A stretch of 64,000 nt of DNA from Nitrosovibrio sp. Nv17 (GTDB lineage: Bacteria; Pseudomonadota; Gammaproteobacteria; Burkholderiales; Nitrosomonadaceae): contig NZ_FPIQ01000002.1 of NCBI RefSeq assembly GCF_900119085.1, forward strand, positions 62,001 through 126,000. Direction: 5' to 3'. Shown in pieces: positions 51,287 through 60,332 of the stretch; positions within the stretch are counted from its first letter, which is position 1, and each line of letters opens with the position of its first letter. A program made the translations under genes and the position numbers. The notes under the pieces are model-generated. The model was not told where the DNA came from and did not search any database. It was given only the letters and a program-made list of their open reading frames with translations.

Positions 51287-51628
51287 ATGCGTTTAGTTTA
51301 CGCCCTGGCTGCCGCGCTTGCCCTCGGCATGTCCGCCCAGACCGCATCCGCCGCCGAAGCATCGGTTGCCATTTCTTCACCCAAAAGCGGCGCCACGTTT
51401 GCTCCGAAATCGGACATCGAGATCGCCTACAAGATCGCGCTCGGCGACAAGGGGGATCATACCCATCTGTACGTGGACAAGGACGAGGCACTGACTCTGC
51501 GCGGCCTGGAAGGCACTCACGTGCTGAGCGGCCTGGCGCCCGGAACGCACGATATCTGCATCAAGGTGGTCAACAAGGCGCATACGCCGATCGGCGCGCA
51601 GGAGTGCATCCAGGTCAGCGTGCAGTAA
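51287..51628 (+). CDS. Small exported DUF4399-like protein
   Basis: The 113-residue precursor has a signal peptide (to about A23) and a compact beta-sandwich: ASVAISSPKSGATFAPKSDIEIAYKIALGDKGDHTHLYVDKDE, then GTHVLSGLAPGTHDICIKVVNKAHTPIG. The HxHLY element and overall pattern resemble DUF4399 and similar periplasmic proteins; metal binding through the histidines is possible. A -10-like TATACT at 51189-51194 and GGAG six bases before the ATG support expression. Confidence 0.78.
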   Translation: MRLVYALAAALALGMSAQTASAAEASVAISSPKSGATFAPKSDIEIAYKIALGDKGDHTHLYVDKDEALTLRGLEGTHVLSGLAPGTHDICIKVVNKAHTPIGAQECIQVSVQ

Positions 51629-51643
51629 TCGTCCCTTTCCATT

Positions 51644-52051
51644 GTGCTGGAGAATCTGAGCTACGCCCTGGTGCAGGTGGTGCACAATTTTGGTGCCGCT
51701 GCCGTGACCGGGGGTGCGGTTTGGGGTCTGCATCCGGCGCTTGGGCCTGCATTCCAGCGCAGGCTCGTGTGGGTCATCGGCTTGAGCTGGGGCGCCCAGG
51801 CGCTGAGCGGAGCGGGATTCGGGACGGTCAGCTACTATTATTATGGCCAGTTTCCCGAGCTGAGCGGGGTGGCGTTCGCCGCCCTGCTTACCAAGATCCT
51901 CTGCGCGATGGGCGGGGTCGTCGTATCGGTGGCGTATCTGCGTCGTGCCGATGGCTGGAGCGAGGCGAGGCGGCACGCTGCCTGGAAGCTCCTGACCGGC
52001 CTGGGGACGACGGCGCTGGCCGCCGCCGCCTTCCTGCGCTGGTACGCCTGA
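51644..52051 (+). CDS. Small integral membrane protein
   Basis: The 135-residue protein (GTG start) has four hydrophobic segments (LVQVVHNFGAAAVTGGAVWGL; LVWVIGLSWGAQALSGAGFG; VAFAALLTKILCAMGGVVVSVAYL; LLTGLGTTALAAAAFLRWYA). A histidine lies in the first helix (VVHN). The layout resembles small DUF4149/CopD-like membrane domains, but no firm family is assigned. It begins 15 bp after the preceding exported-protein gene, so the two probably form an operon. Confidence 0.72.
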   Translation: MLENLSYALVQVVHNFGAAAVTGGAVWGLHPALGPAFQRRLVWVIGLSWGAQALSGAGFGTVSYYYYGQFPELSGVAFAALLTKILCAMGGVVVSVAYLRRADGWSEARRHAAWKLLTGLGTTALAAAAFLRWYA

Positions 52052-52059
52052 CGCGGCAC

Positions 52060-53232
52060 TCAATTTTCCGGGAACAGTTCCAGCTGCCCGCCGGCAGAAC
52101 CCGAGGCCGTGCCGCCCGCCGCAGCGGGCGGCCTGAAGCGCGAACCGTCCAGGGAACGAAAGCGGTTCGAGCGGGCAGCAATGCCCAGACGGGCCGCCGC
52201 CACCTCGAAGCGGCGGCGGATCATGTCCGCCCACACGCCCTCGCCGCGCATGCGGGCACCGAACGCGGCATCGTAGTCCTTGCCGCCGCGCATCTCCCTC
52301 ACCCGGTTCATGACGCGCTGCGCGCGGTCGGGAAAACAGCCTTCCAGCCATTCCCGGAACAGGGGACTGACCTCCCACGGCAGCCGCAGCACGACGTAGC
52401 TTGCCCCGGTGGCCCCGGCTTCCGCCGCGGCTGCCAGGATGCGCTCCAGATCGGGCTCGGTGACGAAGGGGATGACCGGCGCCACGCTTACCGCTACCGG
52501 GATGCCCGCGTCCGCCAAGAGGCGGATGGTGCGCAGCCGCCGAGCCGGCGCGGCGGCGCGTGGCTCCAGGGTGCGGGCCACCACGGGGTCGAGCGTGGCC
52601 AGCGTCACCGCAACCGTCGCCTGCCGCCGGGAGGCCATGTCCGCGAGCAGGTCGACGTCGCGCTCGATCAGTGCCGACTTGGTGATCAGGGCGACCGGAT
52701 GCTGGCACGCCTGCAGTACCTCCAGCACGCCGCGCGTCAGCCGCAGGCGTTTCTCGCAGGGCTGGTAGGCGTCGGTATTGACGCCGAGGGCGATGGGCCG
52801 GGGTACGTAGGAGATCTTGGCAAGTTCCTCCCGCAGCAGGGCGGGGGCGTTGATCTTGGCGTAGATGCGGCTCTCGAAATCCAGGCCCGGCGACAGGCCC
52901 AGGTAGCTGTGGGAGGGCCGTGCGAAGCAGTAGACGCAGCCATGCTCGCAGCCCCGGTAGGGGTTGAGGGAGACGTCGAACGGCAGGTCGGGGGAGCGGT
53001 TGCGGCTCAGGATGGACTTCGCCTGCTCCATGATGACCTGCGTCGGCAGCGCCGCGGCCGGGATGCTGCCATCCGCCACGGCATCCCCGGCATGCCAGCC
53101 GTCGTCCACGGCCTCCCGCGCCCAGGTTTCGTAGCGGCCCGGCAGGTTCGACACCGCGCCGCGCCCCGTGTGCTTCCCGCGTGGGCGCGGGGGCAGCGGC
53201 GATGTGTCGATGTCCGGATCCGTGTCGACCAT
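52060..53232 (-). CDS. PA0069-family radical SAM protein
   Basis: The 390-residue protein has the radical SAM cluster motif C95-x3-C99-x2-C102 (NPYRGCEHGCVYCFARPSH) and the family-specific features FDVSLNPYRGCEH, GVNTDAYQPCEKRLRLTRGVLEVL and VSVAPVIPFVTEPDLERIL. It is related to SplB-like proteins but has no known substrate. The C-terminal tail ends in QLELFPEN, a common family ending. The frame is closed upstream; the start at 53232 is plausible. Confidence 0.92.
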   Translation of the reverse strand: MVDTDPDIDTSPLPPRPRGKHTGRGAVSNLPGRYETWAREAVDDGWHAGDAVADGSIPAAALPTQVIMEQAKSILSRNRSPDLPFDVSLNPYRGCEHGCVYCFARPSHSYLGLSPGLDFESRIYAKINAPALLREELAKISYVPRPIALGVNTDAYQPCEKRLRLTRGVLEVLQACQHPVALITKSALIERDVDLLADMASRRQATVAVTLATLDPVVARTLEPRAAAPARRLRTIRLLADAGIPVAVSVAPVIPFVTEPDLERILAAAAEAGATGASYVVLRLPWEVSPLFREWLEGCFPDRAQRVMNRVREMRGGKDYDAAFGARMRGEGVWADMIRRRFEVAAARLGIAARSNRFRSLDGSRFRPPAAAGGTASGSAGGQLELFPEN

Positions 53233-53366
53233 GGCAATTGCGGATATACTGGTATGCGGCGTCCCGGTGGCGTATCGCCGGACACGGCAGAATTCCCTGT
53301 TCCGGAAAGTGCCGGGACAGCTTGGCTTTGCCCCATTATCGCAGAATGATTGCTGTCCGAGCCGAA

Positions 53367-53807
53367 ATGGTGAGACCGACCGTCTTTCTCCTGATGTGTC
53401 TTGGCTTTTGCCTGCCTGGCGGGGTTCAGGCTCAGGACGGCAATCCGGCGCCGTCTTCGCGTACCGTTCCGGATCCGCGCGTGGCTCAGCTGGAAGCGGT
53501 GCTGAACCGGGTGCAACTGGAGCAGCAGGCGATTTACCAGCAGTTCCAGATGACGCAGGAGCTGCGCCGCAGCCTGATTCAGGAGGGTGGTCCGATGCAG
53601 GCAGGTCCCACCATCACGGGTGGGCTGAAGGATCACCCGCCTCCGAGCTATGACGATCAGGTGAAGCTGCAGCGGGAGCGCCAGGCTCGCATCGAGCGAT
53701 ATGGCCACGATCTCGACAGCCTCCACGCGCGTTACGCCGAACTGGCCGAGCGCAGGCAGGCGCTGCTGGACCAGCTGATCGAACTGGTGCAGCCGCCGCA
53801 GCCTTGA
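53367..53807 (+). CDS. Hypothetical exported coiled-coil protein
   Basis: The 146-residue precursor has a signal peptide (MVRPTVFLLMCLGFCLPGGVQA). Two helical stretches rich in Glu/Gln/Arg follow (LEAVLNRVQLEQQAIYQQFQ and VKLQRERQARIERYGHDLDSLHARYAELAERR), separated by a Gly/Pro linker. No family is recognised. ATG 53346 is an alternative start. Confidence 0.65.
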   Translation: MVRPTVFLLMCLGFCLPGGVQAQDGNPAPSSRTVPDPRVAQLEAVLNRVQLEQQAIYQQFQMTQELRRSLIQEGGPMQAGPTITGGLKDHPPPSYDDQVKLQRERQARIERYGHDLDSLHARYAELAERRQALLDQLIELVQPPQP

Positions 53808-53851
53808 CTTCCTGACGCCGTTTGCCGCGCTGGCATTTCCATTTCCCGCAT

Positions 53852-54712
53852 TCATCGTCCATTCACCGCCCGGAGATAGGCCACCAGATCTTCCACGATC
53901 GCCTCGCGTTCCGGCAGGTCGCGTGCCAGCGCAGGCATCGTGGTGCCAGGACGCACGGCTTGCGGATTCTCGATCCAGCGCCTGAGGTATGCCGGTTCGA
54001 GAGGCTCTTCCGGATATGCGGGAGAGGCCAACGGCGGCGCCTTGCCGCCGCCTTCGCCATGGATCGCATGGCATGCCATGCAGTGTCTGCGGAAGTGGGC
54101 ATGCCCCCGCCACGCCGCTGCCGGCGACGCAGGCGGGGGCGCCGTGGCGGAAGAAGATGCCATGGGGCGCAGCGCGATGCGCCTGATCTGGTAGGGCATC
54201 GCAGAGGCAGTGACGCCAGGCGGCTCGTCCGGATTGATGCCCCACACCAGGTAGAGCGGCCCCAGTGCCACGGTCTCATCGTTCTGGAGCGCATTGACGA
54301 GCGTGAACGGGATGATGTCGTCCCCGCTGGCCAGGGCGAGGTAGGCGTCGCGGGCCACGAACCGCGCCACAGGTATGCTGGGCTGGTATCCGTCCCTGCA
54401 GGTGAACACGATCTCCTGCGCCCTGCGCCAATCACTGCCGAATACCGCATCCAGTACCGCTCGCGCCGGCATGGCGCGATAGACGCGCATCCGTTCCTCA
54501 TGCGCTTCGAAGACCGGGATCGGCGCTGCCGGCACGCGGGCGGCGAGATCCTCCGCGGTGAAGGTACCGACGAGAATCCCTCCACGCGCGAATTCCACTG
54601 TTTCGGGGGATTGCGCAGCCGCGGAGCGGGGCAGCAGCGGCAGGAGCGCCAGGACCAGGGCGATGGAGCAGGGCAGCGCGCGGGGGAAAGGAAGAAAAAG
54701 AGAATGCGTCAT
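53852..54712 (-). CDS. Exported c-type cytochrome with N-terminal oxidoreductase-like domain
   Basis: The 286-residue precursor has a signal peptide (to about A33). An N-terminal domain (about 40-185) reminiscent of sulfite-oxidase/molybdopterin-binding-like beta folds (FTCRDGYQPSIPVARFVARDAYLALASGDD, then LGPLYLVWGIN) precedes a mono-heme cytochrome c domain with CMACH (211-215) and a probable axial methionine in GTTMPAL. It lacks an obvious cofactor-binding cysteine in the first domain apart from C105. The partner or role is unknown; electron transfer in the periplasm is expected. Confidence 0.8.
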   Translation of the reverse strand: MTHSLFLPFPRALPCSIALVLALLPLLPRSAAAQSPETVEFARGGILVGTFTAEDLAARVPAAPIPVFEAHEERMRVYRAMPARAVLDAVFGSDWRRAQEIVFTCRDGYQPSIPVARFVARDAYLALASGDDIIPFTLVNALQNDETVALGPLYLVWGINPDEPPGVTASAMPYQIRRIALRPMASSSATAPPPASPAAAWRGHAHFRRHCMACHAIHGEGGGKAPPLASPAYPEEPLEPAYLRRWIENPQAVRPGTTMPALARDLPEREAIVEDLVAYLRAVNGR

Positions 54713-54777
54713 GGCCTGATTATCGGCCACATCGCCGACCGATGCGAGCGATGCCCGGGCGGCGTGCCGGCGCCTGG

Positions 54778-55011
54778 CTAACGGCTGCGCGTACCGAGCG
54801 GACTGCCCAGCCTCATGGAGAGATCATCCATGGATCGGTGGGCGGATTCGAGAATGAAGTCCAGTTGACCGGGCTGCATGCGGAAGGTCTCGAGGCACGC
54901 CACGCAGACCAGTCCCGGTGCATGCCTCAGGATGCCGATGCGCTCGAAGTGCTGCATGCCGCAGTAGGGACAGGACACGGGAATCCGTTCGGCATCCAGA
55001 TCGATCTTCAT
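54778..55011 (-). CDS. Small zinc-ribbon protein
   Basis: The 77-residue protein has two Cys pairs, CPYCG and CVAC, separated by about 20 residues (VSCPYCGMQHFERIGILRHAPGLVCVACLETF), forming a zinc ribbon. A helical tail follows (LDFILESAHRSMDDLSMRL). The ATG at 55011 has GGGAGG four bases upstream. It is a distant paralog of the next upstream gene (55088-55306), with which it probably forms an operon. Confidence 0.7.
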   Translation of the reverse strand: MKIDLDAERIPVSCPYCGMQHFERIGILRHAPGLVCVACLETFRMQPGQLDFILESAHRSMDDLSMRLGSPLGTRSR

Positions 55012-55087
55012 GCATCCTCCCGGAGCATGGCCGACGGGATCGTGCGGGCCGGGCATACCCCGGTCGGCGCCTCCATTCGCGGCCATC

Positions 55088-55306
55088 TCAAACCAGCCGC
55101 AGCCTTCCCTCCCGCTTTCCCGCATTGCGCCGGGATGCCAGCGCGAAGGCGAGGGCGGCCTGCAGCTGGTGCGTGCTCACGTGGGAGATTCGGCGGCAGG
55201 CGGAGCAGATCAGCTGCGCGTCCCGCCTGAGCCGATCCAGCCGTTCTCCCAGGTGCTTCCCGCAATGGGGGCATGGAATGGTGACAAGCTCGCAATCCGT
55301 ATCCAT
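55088..55306 (-). CDS. Small zinc-ribbon protein, paralog
   Basis: The 72-residue protein has the same layout: CPHCG and CSAC (VTIPCPHCGKHLGERLDRLRRDAQLICSACRRI) followed by an Ala/Arg-rich helix. A strong ribosome site (GGGAGAATC) precedes the ATG. The upstream region is AT-rich and includes a multi-helix inverted-repeat structure. Confidence 0.75.
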   Translation of the reverse strand: MDTDCELVTIPCPHCGKHLGERLDRLRRDAQLICSACRRISHVSTHQLQAALAFALASRRNAGKREGRLRLV

Positions 55307-55385
55307 GATTCTCCCTTAGGAAAGGGATTTATCCTTATATATTAAAAGATGTTAATATTTTTATTAAAGTCGTATGAATTCATGG

Positions 55386-55453
55386 TAGCCCTTCTTTCGC
55401 AGCAATGCCAGTCGACATTGCCCTCCTGTCTGTAGGGGAAACGGAAAGGGCTA
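55386..55453. promoter_or_regulatory. Three-helix inverted-repeat structure between aspC and the zinc-ribbon genes
   Basis: An outer 8-bp stem (TAGCCCTT 55386-55393 with AAGGGCTA 55446-55453) encloses two small hairpins, GCAATG/CATTGC (55402-55421) and CCCT/AGGG (55421-55437). It could act as an aspartate aminotransferase transcript end or as a structured leader element. No T-tract follows it on either strand. Confidence 0.4.
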
Positions 55454-55487
55454 TCTGCGAGCGCCGGGATGGTCCGCTGCCCGCGGT

Positions 55488-56684
55488 TCATCCGCCGAGA
55501 ACGCGCCCCATGCGCTGCAGCGCGTTCTCGAGGTTGCCCAGCGCGGTGGCGAAGGAGAGCCGGATGTAGCCCTCGCTGCCGAAGGCCGAGCCCGGCACTA
55601 CCGCCACGCCACAGGATTCCAGGAGGTATTCGCTGAAGGAAAGGTCGCTGGCCTCAGGCAGCACGCCTCTCGCATGCAGCCGCCCGATGGCCTCGCGCGT
55701 GTCGGCGAAGGCGTAGAACGCGCCGCCGGCAGGCAGGCACCGGACGCCCGGCAGCGCATTGAGGGCTGCGGTGACGAAGCGGCTGCGTTCCCTGAACGCG
55801 TCCACCATCGGCACGATGCACGACTGGTCGCCGTTGAGCGCAACCTCTGCCGCTGCCTGGGAGATGGACGCAGGATTGGAGGTACTCTGCGATTGAATGT
55901 TCTCCATGGCCGTGACAATGTGCGCTGGGGCCCCGCAGTAGCCGATGCGCCAGCCGGTCATGGCATAGGCCTTGGAGACCCCGTTGAGTACGGCGGTGCG
56001 ATCGTACAGGGCAGGGCAGGCGTTGAGGATGTTCACGAACTTTCCTTCCGAGAGCAGAATGTGCTCGTACATGTCGTCCGTGGCGATCAGGATGTCCGGA
56101 TACTTCAACAGGACCTCGCCCAGCGCGCGCAGTTCCTCGGCGGAATAGACACTGCCGGAAGGGTTGCTCGGGCTGTTGATGACGAACAGCCGGGTGCGGG
56201 GCGTGATGGCCCGCTCCAGCTGTTCGGCGGTGATCTTGAAATTCTGTTCGATACCGGCCTCGACGATCACCGGCCTGCCCTCGGCGATCAGCACGATGTC
56301 GGGGTAGGATACCCAGTAGGGCGCCGGGATGATGGCTTCGTCGCCTGGATCGATCACCGAGAGCACCAGGTTGAAGAAGCTCTGCTTGCCGCCGCAGGAG
56401 ACGAGTATCTGGCCCGGCGTATAGTCGAGATCGTTGTCGCGCCTGAATTTTTCGATGATGGCCTTCTTCAGGCCCGGGGTGCCGCCTACCGCGGTGTACT
56501 TGGTGAGGCCGCCGTGGATGGCGGCGATGGCCGCATCCTTGATGTGCTGCGGGGTATCGAAGTCCGGTTCGCCGGCACCCAGCCCGATGATGTCTCGCCC
56601 CTCGGACTTGAGACGGGCTGCCCGGGCGCTGACGGCAAGAGTGGGGGAGGGCTTGACGGCCCTGGCGCGCTTTGAGAGTTCCAC
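55488..56684 (-). CDS. aspC: Aspartate aminotransferase (class I/II, PLP-dependent)
   Basis: The 398-residue protein is a subgroup Ib (AspC/AatA) transaminase. PLP lysine K238 lies in GVSKAYAMTGWRIGYCG, with N174 in SPSNPSG, D203 and Y206 near ATDDMYEH, and the C-terminal substrate-carboxylate arginine in YIRLSFA. It transfers the amino group between aspartate and 2-oxoglutarate, and possibly prephenate. The ATG at 56684 matches the family N-terminus (MELSKRARAVKPSPTLA). Confidence 0.93.
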   Translation of the reverse strand: MELSKRARAVKPSPTLAVSARAARLKSEGRDIIGLGAGEPDFDTPQHIKDAAIAAIHGGLTKYTAVGGTPGLKKAIIEKFRRDNDLDYTPGQILVSCGGKQSFFNLVLSVIDPGDEAIIPAPYWVSYPDIVLIAEGRPVIVEAGIEQNFKITAEQLERAITPRTRLFVINSPSNPSGSVYSAEELRALGEVLLKYPDILIATDDMYEHILLSEGKFVNILNACPALYDRTAVLNGVSKAYAMTGWRIGYCGAPAHIVTAMENIQSQSTSNPASISQAAAEVALNGDQSCIVPMVDAFRERSRFVTAALNALPGVRCLPAGGAFYAFADTREAIGRLHARGVLPEASDLSFSEYLLESCGVAVVPGSAFGSEGYIRLSFATALGNLENALQRMGRVLGG

Positions 56685-56890
56685 GAATGATGTCCTTGGA
56701 GTGCGTGTGTCACGCGGGAAATGCCCGCATGCTATATTAGCCGAAGATCGGGATGGGAAGGGGTAAAATAGGAGTGTGCGGAACCGGAATCACTGCATGA
56801 TCCGGTCGGCAACGATGGGTCCGAACGAGCATGCCGCCGCCGGATGCAATGAGAGGTGCATAGCTTTTACCTGCTTGCGGAATTATATCC

Positions 56891-58987
56891 ATGATCGTCA
56901 CCTTCCCCGATAGTCCCTACCGCCTGCACCAGACGTTCGCCCCGGCAGGGGACCAGCCCGACGCGATCGACAGGCTGGTCGAGGGCGTGGAGGATGGCCT
57001 GGCGTTCCAGACGCTGCTGGGCGTGACCGGCTCCGGCAAGACCTTCACCATGGCGAACGTCATCGCGCGGCTCGGCCGGCCGGCGATCGTCATGGCGCCG
57101 AACAAGACCTTGGCGGCCCAGCTCTACGCCGAGATGCGCGAGTTCTTCCCGGAAAACGCCATCGAATACTTCGTCTCCTACTATGATTACTATCAGCCGG
57201 AGGCCTACGTGCCTGCGCGCGACCTGTTCATCGAGAAGGATTCCAGCATCAACGCGCACATCGAACAGATGCGCCTGTCCGCGACCAAGGCGCTGCTGGA
57301 GCGGGACGATGCCATCATCGTCGCCACCGTCTCGTGCATCTACGGCATCGGCGACCCGGTGGACTACCATGGCATGATCCTGCACCTGCGCGAGAACGAG
57401 AAGATATCGCAACGCGACGCCATCCAGCGCCTGATCGCGATGCAGTACACGCGCAACGAATTCGATTTCGACCGGGGCACCTTCCGCGTGCGCGGAGACG
57501 TGCTCGACATCTTTCCCGCGGAAAATTCGGAGACGGCAGTGCGGGTCTCGCTGTTCGACGACACCGTCGAGAGCATGGTGCTGTTCGATCCGCTCACCGG
57601 CCGTACCCAGAAACCCGTGTCCCGCTATACGGTCTATCCCTCCAGCCACTACGTCACTCCGCGGAGCACGACGCTGCGCGCCATCGGGACGATCAAGGAG
57701 GAACTGCAGGCGCGCATCGGCTTTTTCCAGCAGCATGGCAAGCTGGTGGAGCTGCAGCGCATCGAGCAGCGCACCCGCTTCGACCTCGAGATGCTCAACG
57801 AGCTGGGATTCTGCAAGGGCATCGAGAACTACTCGCGCCATCTTTCCGGCAAGCAGCCGGGAGAGCCGCCGCCCACGCTGATCGACTACCTGCGGCCCGG
57901 CACGCTGATGGTGATCGACGAGAGCCACGTGACGATTCCGCAGACTGGCGGGATGTACAAGGGCGACCGTTCGCGCAAGGAGAATCTGGTGGAATACGGC
58001 TTCCGCCTGCCCTCGGCCCTGGACAACCGGCCGCTGCGGTTCGACGAATTCAGGCGGATGATGCCGCAGACGATATTCGTCTCTGCGACGCCCGCGGAGT
58101 TCGAGCGCGAGCACAGCGGGCAGGTGGTGGAACAGGTGGTGCGGCCGACCGGTCTGGTGGATCCCGTCATCGAGATTCGTCCCGCCTCGACCCAGGTGGA
58201 CGACCTGATGTCGGAGGTCGGCCTGCGCACGGCCAGGGGAGAGCGCGTGCTGGTGACGACCCTGACGAAGCGCATGGCGGAGGATCTGACCGACTACTTC
58301 GCCGACCATGGCATCAAGGTGCGCTACCTGCATTCCGATATCGACACGGTGGAGCGGGTGGAGATCATCCGCGACCTCAGGCTGGGCAAGTTCGACGTGC
58401 TGGTGGGCATCAACCTGCTGCGCGAGGGGCTGGACATTCCCGAGGTGTCGCTGGTGGCGATCCTGGACGCCGACAAGGAGGGCTTCCTGCGTTCGGAGCG
58501 CTCGCTCATCCAGACGATCGGCCGGGCGGCGCGCCATCTCCATGGCACTGCGCTGCTCTACGCTGACCAGGTCACCGATTCCATGCGCCGTGCGATCGGC
58601 GAGACCGAGCGCCGCCGCGCCAGGCAACTGGCGTTCAATGCCGCACACGGCATCACGCCACGGGGCGTGCACAAGCGCGTGAAGGATCTGATCGACGGCG
58701 TCTACGACATGGAAGCGGCACAACAGCATCTCAAGGCGGCGCAGACGCAGGCGCGCTACGACGCCATGAGCGAGACGCAGCTTGCGAAGGAAATCAGGTC
58801 ATTGGAAAAGAAGATGCTGGAAGCTGCACGGAACCTCGAATTCGAGCAGGCAGCCGAGTATCGGGATGATTTGAAGAGATTCAAGAACAAGCTCTTCGTG
58901 GGGTTTGTTGAACCAGAATCTGAAGTATTCAGGAAAAAAACGGTGGCACCGCGGAAGAAACCAAGAAAATCATATACCAATCATTGA
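56891..58987 (+). CDS. uvrB: Excinuclease ABC subunit B
   Basis: The 698-residue protein is UvrB. Walker A is GVTGSGKT (44-51), the beta-hairpin is [12 protein letters not shown], helicase motifs include [11 protein letters not shown] and [30 protein letters not shown], and the C-terminal UVR motif ([26 protein letters not shown]) contacts UvrC. UvrB verifies damage and loads UvrC in nucleotide excision repair. The last 60 codons become more AT-rich. The gene is divergent from aspC, and no uvrA or uvrC lies in the window. Confidence 0.97.
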   Translation: MIVTFPDSPYRLHQTFAPAGDQPDAIDRLVEGVEDGLAFQTLLGVTGSGKTFTMANVIARLGRPAIVMAPNKTLAAQLYAEMREFFPENAIEYFVSYYDYYQPEAYVPARDLFIEKDSSINAHIEQMRLSATKALLERDDAIIVATVSCIYGIGDPVDYHGMILHLRENEKISQRDAIQRLIAMQYTRNEFDFDRGTFRVRGDVLDIFPAENSETAVRVSLFDDTVESMVLFDPLTGRTQKPVSRYTVYPSSHYVTPRSTTLRAIGTIKEELQARIGFFQQHGKLVELQRIEQRTRFDLEMLNELGFCKGIENYSRHLSGKQPGEPPPTLIDYLRPGTLMVIDESHVTIPQTGGMYKGDRSRKENLVEYGFRLPSALDNRPLRFDEFRRMMPQTIFVSATPAEFEREHSGQVVEQVVRPTGLVDPVIEIRPASTQVDDLMSEVGLRTARGERVLVTTLTKRMAEDLTDYFADHGIKVRYLHSDIDTVERVEIIRDLRLGKFDVLVGINLLREGLDIPEVSLVAILDADKEGFLRSERSLIQTIGRAARHLHGTALLYADQVTDSMRRAIGETERRRARQLAFNAAHGITPRGVHKRVKDLIDGVYDMEAAQQHLKAAQTQARYDAMSETQLAKEIRSLEKKMLEAARNLEFEQAAEYRDDLKRFKNKLFVGFVEPESEVFRKKTVAPRKKPRKSYTNH

Positions 58988-59014
58988 GTTATGCAATGTA
59001 ACCGATATTTGGCT

Positions 59015-59359
59015 TTACTTCACCACCGTCGCTGAGTTGACGAAAATGATTTCATCGAAGGTGCGGTTAAGGGTCTTGCTGTTGAAGTTCTTCATGACCA
59101 GGCTCTGCTCGAAGCGCACCCGGTCGCCCACCTTGATCCGCGTTGTGGGCGCCGCGATCCAGAAGCGCCGTTCCGTATTCGCGAGCTCCATGTAGGTATA
59201 GCCAGGCGCATCCAGCGTGGAGAGCACCTTGCCTTCATTGCTCGGCATGCCGGCTGCCACCACGATGGCGCTGGCGCCCGCTTTCTCGGTCGTTGCGTAC
59301 GTGGGGCCCGTCAGGGCCACCGTGGCCAGGAGGGTGGCTGCCAGGTAAGGAATCTTCAA
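59015..59359 (-). CDS. Exported OB-fold-like (NrfJ/GW-type) protein
   Basis: Translation from TTG 59359, which has GGAGG four bases upstream, gives a 114-residue precursor with a signal peptide (LKIPYLAATLLATVALTGPTYA). A small beta-barrel follows: GKVLSTLDAPGYTYMELANTERRFWIAAPTTRIKVGDRVRFEQS, then MKNFNSKTLNRTFDEIIFVN. This pattern is found in small periplasmic proteins next to c-type cytochrome or NrfJ-like genes. No ATG with a ribosome site lies near. It converges with uvrB. Confidence 0.75.
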   Translation of the reverse strand: MKIPYLAATLLATVALTGPTYATTEKAGASAIVVAAGMPSNEGKVLSTLDAPGYTYMELANTERRFWIAAPTTRIKVGDRVRFEQSLVMKNFNSKTLNRTFDEIIFVNSATVVK

Positions 59360-59490
59360 ACTGCCTCCGATAGTAGGTCTGAATGGGGTTCGAATCGTAG
59401 CATGAGCCGATGCGGCCCGCCGGACCGGCATCATACACCTCATTTCCCCTGGCGTTCAACGCGCAGGGAGCGGCCGGCACGGGGTCGCGG

Positions 59491-59970
59491 TCAGGGGGTT
59501 CCCGTCCAGGGGGTCGGCTCGGGCCGGTTCGTACCAGGAGTGGTGCGGGGATCGAAAACGAAGATCGATGGCGACGTATTGTCCAGGAAGGACGAGGAGC
59601 CCGGCAGGGTTCGCTGCATCACGCTGATGCCCGGTCCGAGCAGGGATTCCGCCGAAGCCTGTTCCGGCGCCGCAACCTTGCCGTCCAGCCCCGCGGGTGG
59701 GTTCCTTCTCGCGCAGGTCGCCGCGCTTTCTTCCACACTTCTGCCTGCATTCTGCTCCGCGACTTCGCAGGCCAGTACCTGATAGGTTGTCGACATGAAT
59801 TTCGAAGCCTCGGCGTGGCGGCCGTCCTGCATCAACGCATGCACGTGGCGCTTGGCATCCTCCAGCTTGCGCTGGGCATCGGTTGTCTGGTAGATGGGAT
59901 TGGGCTTCTGCGCACGCGCGGGCAGCACCGTGACCAATCCCAGCAGCAAGATGACGAGAACGGCCTTCAT
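59491..59970 (-). CDS. Hypothetical exported protein
   Basis: The 159-residue precursor has a signal peptide (MKAVLVILLLGLVTVLPARA). A helical N-terminal half (AQRKLEDAKRHVHALMQDGRHAEASKFMSTTYQVL) with cysteines C68 and C86 precedes a disordered Pro/Ser-rich C-terminal half. No family is recognised. The ribosome site is poor. Confidence 0.62.
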   Translation of the reverse strand: MKAVLVILLLGLVTVLPARAQKPNPIYQTTDAQRKLEDAKRHVHALMQDGRHAEASKFMSTTYQVLACEVAEQNAGRSVEESAATCARRNPPAGLDGKVAAPEQASAESLLGPGISVMQRTLPGSSSFLDNTSPSIFVFDPRTTPGTNRPEPTPWTGTP

Positions 59971-60013
59971 GCCGCAGATTATACCCAGCCATCCCGGCAT
60001 TTCGCCACGCTAT

Positions 60014-60044
60014 AAAAAAAACCCGGCAACGGAGTGGTGCCGGG
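60014..60044 (-). terminator. Intrinsic terminator reading leftward
   Basis: CCCGGCA and TGCCGGG form a 7-bp stem with a 9-nt loop, followed on the minus strand by eight Ts (As at 60014-60021). It would end transcripts from the minus-strand gene at 60333-61121, and it separates that gene from the exported protein at 59491. Confidence 0.85.
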
Positions 60045-60229
60045 TCAGGGGTATCTGCTACAAGAGGGAGAAAAAAAACAGATACCGACTGTATTATGGA
60101 TTCATCCCGGAATCCGCTCTGTACGCGGCCGCACATATGGGCGTCCATCTATATGAGTCTTTTTCATGGTTCTGCGATTGAAGATTCCACCGATTATTTG
60201 CTTATAATGTATATTATGTTAAATTATAT

Positions 60230-60257
60230 GCTTGCTCAACGGATTAAGGGAGCAAGC
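60230..60257. other. Hairpin in the AT-rich gap downstream of the 60333-61121 gene
   Basis: GCTTGCTC and GAGCAAGC can form an 8-bp stem with a 12-nt loop. The surrounding 60046-60290 region is AT-rich and has no gene. There is no U-tract; it may be part of the 3' end of the minus-strand transcript. Confidence 0.35.
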
Positions 60258-60332
60258 GGATGATATTTGACGGTGGACAGATAATTTGAAACTGGCCGCG
60301 GCGTATGCCCGCCGGTCTTTCGCCTACCCTCG

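Noticed and set aside
50826-51491. A 221-codon minus-strand frame covering the tRNA-Leu exon 1 and intron
   Set aside because: The sequence is explained by tRNA and ribozyme structure. The frame has no family resemblance and no ribosome site, and it is not an intron-encoded homing endonuclease.
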